NCBI GenBank assembly: GCA_027031185.1
Contig: JALVEF010000396.1
Span: 1-8,652, forward strand
Direction of reading: 5' to 3'
Source of the DNA: Saprospiraceae bacterium
GTDB taxonomy: Bacteria; Bacteroidota; Bacteroidia; Chitinophagales; Saprospiraceae
DNA length: 8,652 nucleotides
Positions 1 to 6,306 of the stretch are shown piece after piece. The translations under genes and the position numbers were made by a program. The notes below the pieces were generated by a model. It ran no database searches. It was not told the DNA's origin and saw only the letters and a program-made list of their open reading frames with translations. Position 1 is the first letter of the stretch. Each line of letters opens with the position of its first letter.

Positions 1-47
1 ACCTTTTTTTTTTAGGCTGACAAAGTCATTGTTTATGGCCTGATTCT

Positions 48-347
48 TTATAAACGGTGCAAATAGACGTCGCGCCAGGCACCGCCGTCCACAATGTCCG
101 TGCAGCCGCGCGCTTTGAGCTTTTGGTAAGCTTGGTTGCTGCGGTTGCCGGACCGGCAGCACAGGATAATGGGCTTGCTCATGGCCTTGAGGCGGTCGCG
201 CTGCTCGGCGATGGTGTCCAACGGAATATTGACGGCACCGGGGACGTGGCCTTCCCTGAACTCCTCCGGAGACCGGACATCCACAATGGTAGCCGTTTCG
301 GCCTTGATCAGGTCATGCAGTTGTGATGTTTCCATGTTTTCAAGCAT
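48..347 (-). CDS. Single-domain rhodanese-like sulfurtransferase
   Basis: This 99-residue protein is one rhodanese domain of the GlpE/PspE size class. Such proteins move a sulfane sulfur through a cysteine persulfide, from thiosulfate or another donor to a thiol acceptor. Seen: the IVDVRSPEEF strand-turn, the GHVPGAVNIP signature, the active-site loop CCRSGNRS (catalytic Cys at residue 64, the second of the two), and a C-terminal VDGGAW segment typical of the fold. No signal peptide or membrane segment is visible, so it should be cytoplasmic. I chose the ATG at 347; an ATG at 335 (METSQL) is equally compatible with the family and gives 95 residues. A GTG at 395 would add a Cys-containing extension (TCRSVCLGCK), but it reads through a perfect hairpin at 364-381 and resembles no rhodanese N-terminus. 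It follows the giant surface-protein gene by 109 bases on the same strand; co-transcription is possible but not shown. The physiological acceptor cannot be told. Confidence 0.9.
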   Translation of the reverse strand: MLENMETSQLHDLIKAETATIVDVRSPEEFREGHVPGAVNIPLDTIAEQRDRLKAMSKPIILCCRSGNRSNQAYQKLKARGCTDIVDGGAWRDVYLHRL

Positions 348-363
348 TTTACATCCCAAACAC

Positions 364-381
364 ACCGACCGGCAGGTCGGT
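364..381. other. Perfect 7-bp hairpin between the surface-protein gene and the rhodanese gene
   Basis: ACCGACC (364-370) and GGTCGGT (375-381) are perfect reverse complements around the 4-base loop GGCA. On the minus strand the hairpin lies 76 bases past the stop of the giant gene and 17 bases before the rhodanese ATG. It is followed there by a G/T-mixed stretch rather than a clean T-tract, so a standard intrinsic terminator on that strand is not well supported. On the plus strand it is followed by AAAC and five T's, but no plus-strand gene ends here. It could be a weak terminator, an RNA processing or stability structure in a two-gene transcript, or an operator. Confidence 0.5.
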
Positions 382-456
382 AAACTTTTTCCCACTTAGT
401 ACGTGCGGTCTTGCGTCAGGCGGAATCGCACGGACCAAGCATTTACAGAAACGCTT

Positions 457-3400
457 TTAGCGCAATAAGGTTGAAAGTCCTTGCAGTGTCACCAGCCGCC
501 CGTCCGGCATAATGGCACGCAACTGCCAGGCATATTGGCCGGCGGGCATGGGCTGGCCGCGGAAGATGCCATCCCAGCCTGCGGCCGTGTCGTTGATGGG
601 GAATGAAGTGCGTTCAAAGACTTTTTCGCCCCAGCGGTCGAAGATGCTGAAAGACTCGATGATCACGCCTTTTTCGCCCAGGACGGTCAGGATGTCGTTG
701 TGGCCGTCTCCGTTGGGAGAGAAGCCGGTGGGGACGAAGATCCTGGTGTATTTGTTGACATTGATCAGTACCTCGTCCCCCGCGGTGCAGCCGTTTTCAT
801 CTACGACGGTCAGGTAGTAATATTCCTGATAGCGGGGCATAACCCACGGTGTGGGGCAGTCGTTGCATGATATGCTTTCGTCTTGCGAGGAAACGGCCCA
901 CTGGTACGTGATGGAGCCCACGGCATTTTGGACATCGGCTGACAGTTGGACGGAATCTCCATAGTCAATGATGAGATTGGGCCCAATGTCCACGAGGACG
1001 GGTTCCGGTTCCTGGACGGCTATTCCGGTGATGGTATCCAGGCAGCCGCGGTGGTCTTGGACGATGACGTTGTAGTCGCCGGGATAGAGTCCGACTTTGT
1101 TGGCGGAGGAGGTAAAATTGCCGTCGTTGAGTTTGTAACGGTAGGGCGGTGTGCCGCCGTCGGCGCGGATGGCGATGGTGCCGTTGCGGTCACCGTGACA
1201 AGTGACGGGCGTGGCATCGGCGGTGGCAAGTAAGGGCTGTCCCGGCTCGGTGATGTCAATATCCTGTGTTTTGGAGCAGCCGCGGTGGTCGCTCACGGTA
1301 AGGGTATAATGTCCGGCGGGGAGGTTGGATAGGTCGGGCTGGTTTTGTCCGATGTTCCAGCTATATTGATAGGGTGCTTCGCCGCCGGTGACCTGGATGT
1401 TTATCTGTCCGGTGGACTCTCCGGCACAGTTTACATCGGTGACTTGTGGCGTGATGACGATCGCTTCCGGCTCGTCAATGGTGACGATCAGTTCGGTTTG
1501 GCAGTTGTGGGCATCGGTGATGACGACGCGATGGTCTCCCTTGGGGAGATTGGAAGCGGAATCGCCGGTCTGGTTATTGGCGGAAATTCCCCATTGGTAA
1601 GTGTAGGGTGGTGTGCCACCTGTGGCGGTCACTCTGGCGGTCCCGTCCTGTGATCCGCGACAAGAGACGCCGTGCACTTCGACGAGTGAGGCGGTCAGGG
1701 CTTGGGGATTGCCGATTTGGATGTCGGTGCCGGCGGTACAACCGGTGAGTTTATCGGTGGCAATGACTTGATAGGTTTGACCGCCGGTCAGCTGGTAGGC
1801 GTCGGGAGTGGTTTGTGCGGGTGTGGTATTCCACACAAAGGAATAATCGGACAAAGGCCGGCTCTGGCCGTTTACGGTGATGGTTTGGACCACGGCGTTG
1901 CCGGATGGGTCATCGTGGCACAGGGCGGGCGTCTGGGTGAGCGAGAGTTGTATCTCCGGATATTCGGGAATGATGGCTTGGTCTGCATAGGTGCATCCCT
2001 TCGCGTCCGTGACGGTGACCTGGTAGGTGCCGGCGGGCGCACCCTGAATTTGTGGTGTGGTGCTGTTGGCAAAGTCCCAGGCATACTGGTAGGGAGCAGT
2101 GCCACCTGAAACGGAGACCTGGGCCGTGCCGTTGTTGCTGCCAAAACAGATGGTGTCAATCTGGGCAAAGGAAAGTGTGACGGGAGCGGGTTGCTGGATG
2201 GTGATGTCAAGCGCCACCTGACAGTTGTGGGCATCGGTGACGACAAGCTGGTAGGTGCCGGCCGGTATGTCCTGGAGATTGGGCGTAGCTACCGTGGAGT
2301 TGTCGGGAAGCGTATAGGAGTATTGGTAGGGCGGTGTGCCGCCGGTGACTTGTGTGGTGATAGCGCCGGTGGCCGCCCCAAAGCAGGAGATATGTTGGAC
2401 GCTGGTGTCCACGCTGAGTGCGTCCGGTTCGGTGATGGTAATCGTGTCGCTCTGTACGCATTGCTGGGCATCGGTGACGATGACTTTGTACTGTCCGGCG
2501 GGCAGGTTGACCGCCGTTTTATTGGTCTGGGCCAGCGGGTCGTTCCACTGGTAAGCGTAAGGAGGTGAGCCGCCGGTGACGCTGACGGATGCGGTGCCGC
2601 TGTTGTCGCCATTGCAGTCCACATTGGTGTTGGTCATATTCAGTACCATATCGCTGGGTGCTTCGATGGTAAAGTCCACGACTTTGGCGCAGCCGTTTTG
2701 GTCTGAAATGGTGACGAGGTAATTGCCTGCCGGCAGGTCGTTTCGTTGGGCCGGTCCGGGGCCGATGTCACTCCAGTTGAAGGAGAGATTGCCGGCTCCG
2801 CCGGACGCGGTGATGACGGCGCTGCCGGGTGCTCCACCGCAGACGGCGTTTGTCGTGGTGATATCGGCGACGATTTCGGCAGGAGCGGTCAGGACGATGT
2901 TTTGCTGCACGGCGGTACAGCCCAGTTGGTCGGATACGGTGACGCTATAAGTGCCGGCGGGCAGGTTGATGGCCTTATCGGTAGTTTGTCCGTTGGGGTC
3001 GCTCCATTGGTAGGTGTAAGGAGCGGATCCACCCTGCACATTGAAGGCGGTTATTTGACCGTCGGTGGCATCGAAACAGGTGGGATCGACGGGGAAGGTT
3101 TCCAAGGTGATGGGTGCATTTTCGGTAATGGTGATGCTGCCGGCGGTGGCGCAGCCATGGGCATCTGTCACGGTATAGGAGTAGGATCCGGCTGCGACCT
3201 GTGTCAAAACAGAGTCTGTGGTGCCGTTGAGCTGAAAGCTGTACGGAGCGGTTCCGCCGGAAACTTCGATGGCGCCGGCGCCGGTGGCGTCGCCGGCGCA
3301 GCTGACCATTTGGGTTTCCAGGCCGGTGGCCGTCAATGGGGCCGGTTCGTGGACGGTAATGTCCACGGGGAAGTTGCAGCCGATGGCATCGGTGATGATG

Positions 3401-5808
3401 ACCTGGTAGCTGCCGGCAGCGAGGCTGTCAAAGATGCCGTTTGCGGACGTTATGCCGTTGAGCGAGACCGAATAAGGGGCTTGGGGGCCGGTGATGTTGG
3501 AGATTTGGATGGCGCCGGTGGATTCACCGTGGCAACTTGCTTCCGTGGCCGATGCGGTAAAGTTTGGCTGGACACAGTCGAGAGTGGTGCAGTCGGCGAC
3601 ACCGGTTTTGGCGGGACAGGAGCCGACGGCGCGGATTTCCAGGTGGACAGTTTGGTTGATTGCCAGGCCGTTGACGGTGAAGCTCAGCACGTTGCCGATG
3701 TCTTGCCAGCTGCCACCGTCCACGCTGATTTCGTAAGATGTGGCGCCAATGACGGGGTCCCAGCCGAAGGTGATGGAGTCTTTGCCGACGATCAGGCAAG
3801 ACACATTCGGTGCGTCCAGTGAGTCCTGAATAATGACGGTTATAGAGTCTTCTGTGGTACAACCATACGTATCGGCGACCGTCAGGTGATAAGTCGTGGT
3901 TTGGTTGGGGATGGTCAGCACGGGATCCGGACAGTCCAGGCAGGACAGGTCAGCCGTGGTATCCCACTGGTAGTGTAGTTTGAATAAGGGTTCGAATGTG
4001 ATGGACCATTCTTGCAGCAGACCCGTGGCGGGGTCGCCGAAGGGACTCCCCTGGTCATCATAAATGACCAGGCGCCATTTGCCGTTGGTAGGTGTCTGGA
4101 GACCACCGGCCCAAAAGTCGCTGAACGGGCCTTCGGGGGCATACTGGCCTTTGAAGTACAGGGTGTTGATATTGGCGAAAGGCACACTGCCGTTGGGTGG
4201 AAACAGTGCGCTGAGTGTGTCTTGGAGGCTGGTGACAGGCGGCCCCATCGGCGTAAAGCACATGTCCATGTCGCGGGAGTTGTTGCCGTTGTCGGACGAA
4301 AGCAGGATGGGTGCATTGTTGGGCGCAAAGAGGAAGATATCCAGGTCGGCGTCAAACTTGTGTTTGAGCTTGACGCAGACGCTTCGGATGACGCCGTCTT
4401 GCAGATAGGGTGGCTGGACGCCCGAGACAAACAGAGGTGCCTGGAGAGCGGGCAGGTCGTTGGAGATCACATCATTAGCGGTGCCGGTGTATGTGAAGGA
4501 CGGGGGCGGCGGCAGGGTCATGTTGAGTGTGCCATCCAATTGGATGGTATCGCCAATGCTGCCACTACAGAAAGACAGGTCCTGACCCAGGTCGGCCTGT
4601 ACCAGTATGTTGTCTTTGATGGGGATATAGACGGTGTCGGTCGTGCAAATGTCTTTTTGGATACTGACGGCGATGAATTCGCCGTTTTCGGCGATGTTGT
4701 CGGCGATGGCAGATACATTTAGGGTGACGGAGGTGTCGCCCTGTGGGATGATCAGTGGAGATCCGGCGGTAAAGGGGCTGCCGTCTTTGGTGATGATGTA
4801 GTCATCGGGCGTGGTGGCGGTGCCGAAAATTTGATAGTTAAGCGGCAGGTCGGCTTCGGCCGGATAAGATGTTTTGAACACCAGCTGGGCGTCAGAGCAA
4901 CCTTCAACGATGGTGCCGTCCACGCTGACGGTATTCAATTCGGTGATTATGGAGCCGGTACCAAAGCTTTTGGCTTCCAAAAAGACACCGGTATCGTAGA
5001 TGTTGTCACCTAGGTCAGCGATGGCCAGCTTGATGGTATAGACCTGACAGGGCTGGACGATGGCTTGTGCAGTGAAGACATCGGTATAACCATCGTACAC
5101 GAAGTTGAGGCTTGACGAGTTGTCGTTGTAATACATTGGGTAACTGGGTTGGCAGGACGCATCGGTGGGGTTTCCGTTTTGGACGTTGGTGATGGAGACG
5201 TAGTCGGTGGTAAAGGTCAAGCCCGTCGGGTCGCTGGGGTCGGGGACCAGGGCGATGTTTTTACCGTTGTTGGTGAAGGCGCCATTGATGCCCGGGCCGG
5301 AGATGAAAAAACCGAACACATCATTGTACTGTGTGCAGGTATATTCCGGGTATTCTTCGGAACCGAACACGTAGCGGAAGCGCAGGGTGTCGGCAATGGG
5401 TATAAACTGAATGGTATAGATGGCTGCATCATTGACCGAAGCGCCGGGTTGTATGGTGCTGCCGATGCTGTCCAGGTCGGGATCGGCAGCCGTGCTGCCC
5501 GTGTTGGTGCTGGCAAAATCCGATGCCGGCCCCACTATGGCACTCGCTTCACCGGTGGACATGATGATGCCCCGGTCCAGGCCGATATCAGCGGATCCGT
5601 TGGTGAAGTAGCCTACCTGACCGGGCTTGCCCTGATAGGAGATGCTGAGCACCTGGACACCTTCGCCCAAGAAAACGTTAGTGATGAGATCTTCTGGTGT
5701 AGTAGTCGCCGACCCGGCCGGAACGACGTTGATTTGTGCCTTGCCGTTGTTTACTGCTAGGAGCCCCACAAGCACCCAAAGCAGGAGCTTCATAGTACTG
5801 TTTGTCAT
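457..5808 (-). CDS. Giant secreted surface protein: anchor-L domain, P domain, eleven SprB repeats, type B T9SS sorting domain
   Basis: This 1783-residue protein is exported and probably cell-surface bound or adhesive. In order: a Sec signal peptide (second Met at residue 6, KLLLWVLVGLLAV core, likely cut after GKA at 24); a choice-of-anchor L-like domain (about 37-283, with VFGSEEYPEY and DVFGFFISGPG); an unassigned beta-rich stretch, perhaps Calx-beta-like (about 284-399); an Ig/PKD-like module (about 402-661) interrupted by a proprotein-convertase P domain (about 453-607); an Fn3-like domain (about 664-740); eleven SprB repeats (747-1601); a second Ig-like module (about 1602-1684); and the CHU_C-type sorting domain (about 1688-1783, FVPTGFSPNGDGHND and FDRWGEKVFE). 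The C-terminal domain is known to direct secretion by the type IX system; no T9SS genes lie nearby. No protease or glycosidase catalytic domain is recognised, so adhesion or a structural role is inferred. The start may be ATG 5808 or ATG 5793 (MKLLLW); the latter gives the more usual signal peptide. The gene is divergent from sppA. Confidence 0.93.
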   Translation of the reverse strand: MTNSTMKLLLWVLVGLLAVNNGKAQINVVPAGSATTTPEDLITNVFLGEGVQVLSISYQGKPGQVGYFTNGSADIGLDRGIIMSTGEASAIVGPASDFASTNTGSTAADPDLDSIGSTIQPGASVNDAAIYTIQFIPIADTLRFRYVFGSEEYPEYTCTQYNDVFGFFISGPGINGAFTNNGKNIALVPDPSDPTGLTFTTDYVSITNVQNGNPTDASCQPSYPMYYNDNSSSLNFVYDGYTDVFTAQAIVQPCQVYTIKLAIADLGDNIYDTGVFLEAKSFGTGSIITELNTVSVDGTIVEGCSDAQLVFKTSYPAEADLPLNYQIFGTATTPDDYIITKDGSPFTAGSPLIIPQGDTSVTLNVSAIADNIAENGEFIAVSIQKDICTTDTVYIPIKDNILVQADLGQDLSFCSGSIGDTIQLDGTLNMTLPPPPSFTYTGTANDVISNDLPALQAPLFVSGVQPPYLQDGVIRSVCVKLKHKFDADLDIFLFAPNNAPILLSSDNGNNSRDMDMCFTPMGPPVTSLQDTLSALFPPNGSVPFANINTLYFKGQYAPEGPFSDFWAGGLQTPTNGKWRLVIYDDQGSPFGDPATGLLQEWSITFEPLFKLHYQWDTTADLSCLDCPDPVLTIPNQTTTYHLTVADTYGCTTEDSITVIIQDSLDAPNVSCLIVGKDSITFGWDPVIGATSYEISVDGGSWQDIGNVLSFTVNGLAINQTVHLEIRAVGSCPAKTGVADCTTLDCVQPNFTASATEASCHGESTGAIQISNITGPQAPYSVSLNGITSANGIFDSLAAGSYQVIITDAIGCNFPVDITVHEPAPLTATGLETQMVSCAGDATGAGAIEVSGGTAPYSFQLNGTTDSVLTQVAAGSYSYTVTDAHGCATAGSITITENAPITLETFPVDPTCFDATDGQITAFNVQGGSAPYTYQWSDPNGQTTDKAINLPAGTYSVTVSDQLGCTAVQQNIVLTAPAEIVADITTTNAVCGGAPGSAVITASGGAGNLSFNWSDIGPGPAQRNDLPAGNYLVTISDQNGCAKVVDFTIEAPSDMVLNMTNTNVDCNGDNSGTASVSVTGGSPPYAYQWNDPLAQTNKTAVNLPAGQYKVIVTDAQQCVQSDTITITEPDALSVDTSVQHISCFGAATGAITTQVTGGTPPYQYSYTLPDNSTVATPNLQDIPAGTYQLVVTDAHNCQVALDITIQQPAPVTLSFAQIDTICFGSNNGTAQVSVSGGTAPYQYAWDFANSTTPQIQGAPAGTYQVTVTDAKGCTYADQAIIPEYPEIQLSLTQTPALCHDDPSGNAVVQTITVNGQSRPLSDYSFVWNTTPAQTTPDAYQLTGGQTYQVIATDKLTGCTAGTDIQIGNPQALTASLVEVHGVSCRGSQDGTARVTATGGTPPYTYQWGISANNQTGDSASNLPKGDHRVVITDAHNCQTELIVTIDEPEAIVITPQVTDVNCAGESTGQINIQVTGGEAPYQYSWNIGQNQPDLSNLPAGHYTLTVSDHRGCSKTQDIDITEPGQPLLATADATPVTCHGDRNGTIAIRADGGTPPYRYKLNDGNFTSSANKVGLYPGDYNVIVQDHRGCLDTITGIAVQEPEPVLVDIGPNLIIDYGDSVQLSADVQNAVGSITYQWAVSSQDESISCNDCPTPWVMPRYQEYYYLTVVDENGCTAGDEVLINVNKYTRIFVPTGFSPNGDGHNDILTVLGEKGVIIESFSIFDRWGEKVFERTSFPINDTAAGWDGIFRGQPMPAGQYAWQLRAIMPDGRLVTLQGLSTLLR
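1006..3570 (-). repeat. Eleven tandem SprB-type repeats within the giant surface protein
   Basis: Eleven units of about 75-86 residues occupy protein residues 747-1601. Their starts are near 747, 822, 898, 977, 1052, 1129, 1208, 1283, 1369, 1448 and 1523. Each has a Cys near its start (usually before a G or D plus a small-residue turn), usually a GG.(A/P)PY strand, usually an L.AG.Y motif, and a second Cys in a TDA.GC-like strand, and most end in a (E/Q/H)P boundary. That gives exactly two Cys per unit (759/811, 837/886, 911/964, 990/1040, 1065/1117, 1142/1196, 1221/1272, 1297/1357, 1383/1436, 1461/1511, 1537/1589), which suggests one disulfide per repeat. Unit 8 is the longest and lacks the usual GG.PPY strand. 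The name comes from the Flavobacterium SprB gliding adhesin repeat family. The units are diverged in protein sequence but share short near-identical DNA blocks. Confidence 0.88.
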
Positions 5809-5839
5809 CCGTGTTTGTTTGTTCTGTTTGTTTGCTTTG
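5809..5839 (-). other. A/C-rich low-complexity leader before the giant gene
   Basis: Read on the minus strand, the bases just before the ATG are a run of AAAC/AACA units with almost no G or T until the final CGG. There is no Shine-Dalgarno motif. Unstructured A-rich leaders are usual for efficiently translated Bacteroidota genes, so this stretch is most simply the 5' untranslated region. I found no exact TAnnTTTG promoter on this strand upstream of it, so the transcription start is not placed. Confidence 0.45.
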
Positions 5840-5842
5840 GAA

Positions 5843-5919
5843 TAACTGTTAGGAGCCCGCTGTTTTGAGCTAAAAAATGCCTATTATATCCCTAAAAACA
5901 GGAGCACCTAAACAGTTAC
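5843..5919. repeat. Palindromic repeat unit 1 (left arm L1 plus right arm R1)
   Basis: The left arm L1 (5843-5881) begins TAACTGTTAGGAGC and continues through CGCTGTTTT to AAAATGCC. The right arm R1 (5874-5919) begins at the shared AAAATGCC and ends AACAGTTAC. The arm ends are inverted copies: TAACTGTT against AACAGTTA, then an imperfect AGG(A/T)GC block, then TGTTTT against AAAACA. L1 matches L2 (5965-6003) as a direct copy with small indels. R1 matches R3 (6081-6126) in 45 of 46 positions. Unit 1 therefore looks like a compact version of the longer unit 2. It contains no reading frame worth calling. Confidence 0.75.
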
Positions 5920-5920
5920 A

Positions 5921-5963
5921 TTTTATCCCAAAAACAGGAGCGTCTAAATAGTTAAGGAAGGCT
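5921..5963. repeat. Degenerate extra right arm R2
   Basis: This stretch (TTTTATCCC, then AAAAACAGGAGC, then a changed CGTCTAAATAGTTAAGG block and GGAAGGCT) aligns with 6091-6134 of unit 2 with one 1-base gap and a few substitutions, including the shared GGAAGGCT tail. It has no left arm of its own and stands between unit 1 and unit 2. It is either the relic of a third unit or the product of unequal recombination. Confidence 0.65.
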
Positions 5964-6126
5964 GTAACTGTTTAGGTACCCGCTGTTTTTGTGCTAAAAT
6001 GCCCTTTCTGCGTCTGCCATTGGTAAAATTTTCTCATGTAGCGGTGCTACACATCGAAAATTTTACCTTCGGCATACACAAAAATGCCTATTTTATCCCT
6101 AAAAACAGGAGCACCTAAACAGTTAC
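5964..6126. repeat. Palindromic repeat unit 2 (left arm L2, 77-base core, right arm R3)
   Basis: The outer ends GTAACTGTTTAGGT (5964-5977) and ACCTAAACAGTTAC (6113-6126) are perfect 14-base reverse complements. Further in, CTGTTTTT (5982-5989) faces AAAAACAG (6101-6108). L2 ends and R3 begins with the same 8 bases, AAAATGCC (5996-6003 and 6081-6088), and the 77 bases between them are a palindrome of their own, absent from unit 1. The element lies in a divergent intergenic region, so a role as a shared terminator is not expected. REP-like or MITE-like repeat, or a regulatory structure, are the alternatives. Confidence 0.75.
6009..6080. repeat. Internal palindrome with perfect 12-bp stem, flanked by 8-base direct repeats
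   Basis: GGTAAAATTTTC (6022-6033) and GAAAATTTTACC (6056-6067) are perfect reverse complements. Towards the centre, GTAGC (6038-6042) and GCTAC (6046-6050) pair around the loop GGT, with a small bulge between the two stems. Outwards, after a 3-base mismatch, TGCC (6015-6018) pairs with GGCA (6071-6074), and TGCGTC against TACACA pairs in part. The whole is bordered by AAAATGCC at 5996-6003 and 6081-6088, as a short insertion with target duplication would be. No protein is encoded. Confidence 0.75.
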
Positions 6127-6140
6127 GGAAGGCTTACGAA

Positions 6141-6176
6141 GCGTCTAACTTGGGAAGGCGATTCAAAGTTAGACGC
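6141..6176. repeat. Perfect 11-bp inverted repeat
   Basis: GCGTCTAACTT (6141-6151) and AAGTTAGACGC (6166-6176) are exact reverse complements with a 14-base spacer that contains GGGAAGGCG. The first 8 bases, GCGTCTAA, also occur in the changed part of arm R2 (5940-5947), which ties this stem loosely to the neighbouring repeat family. No T-tract follows on either strand, so it is not a standard terminator. It may be a further repeat unit or a protein-binding or RNA structure. Confidence 0.6.
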
Positions 6177-6200
6177 CGCCGGCCAAAGAAACAAGACAGC

Positions 6201-6227
6201 GTACGTAAAAATACGTACATTTTTTTT
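6201..6227 (+). terminator. Hairpin plus T-tract, candidate intrinsic terminator upstream of sppA
   Basis: GTACGTA (6201-6207) and TACGTAC (6212-6218) form a perfect 7-bp stem with an AAAA loop. They are followed by one A and eight T's (6220-6227). The shape fits a plus-strand intrinsic terminator, but the stem is only moderately GC-rich and no plus-strand gene is seen to its left. If it works, it would stop stray transcription from the palindromic region before it reaches the sppA promoter near 6307. Confidence 0.35.
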
Positions 6228-6306
6228 GGGAGTATACATCATTTACCACTAATCCGGTAGATAGCGCTGTTTATCGAAAAAAAAGGCCTTGCTTTGCAAA
6301 GTACGC

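Noticed and set aside
1..47. Ten-T run at 4-13 beside a weak inverted repeat (14-41, with TGACAAAGTCA at 18-28) after the rhodanese stop
   Set aside because: On the minus strand the hairpin is followed by A's, not T's, so it is not a normal terminator of the rhodanese. The T-run could be the tail of a plus-strand terminator whose stem lies outside the window, which cannot be judged.
453..464. Short stem CGCT/AGCG over the stop codon of the giant gene as a terminator
   Set aside because: The stem is only 4 bp with a 3-base loop and just three T's follow on the minus strand; too weak to call.
2746..3822. A 358-codon open frame on the plus strand inside the giant gene, with other long plus-strand frames (for example 1702-2109, 4012-4722, 5149-5760)
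   Set aside because: They lie antisense to a confidently assigned gene, are glycine/valine/aspartate-rich low-complexity translations of the repeat DNA, and show no recognisable domain. They arise because the GC-rich repeat codons lack stops in the opposite frames.
5884..5889. TATAAT on the minus strand upstream of the giant gene as a sigma-70 -10 box
   Set aside because: Bacteroidota promoters use TAnnTTTG, there is no matching upstream box, and the bases lie inside repeat arm R1.
5843..6126. CRISPR array
   Set aside because: The repeats are inverted as well as direct, of unequal length, without regular unique spacers, and no cas gene is present.
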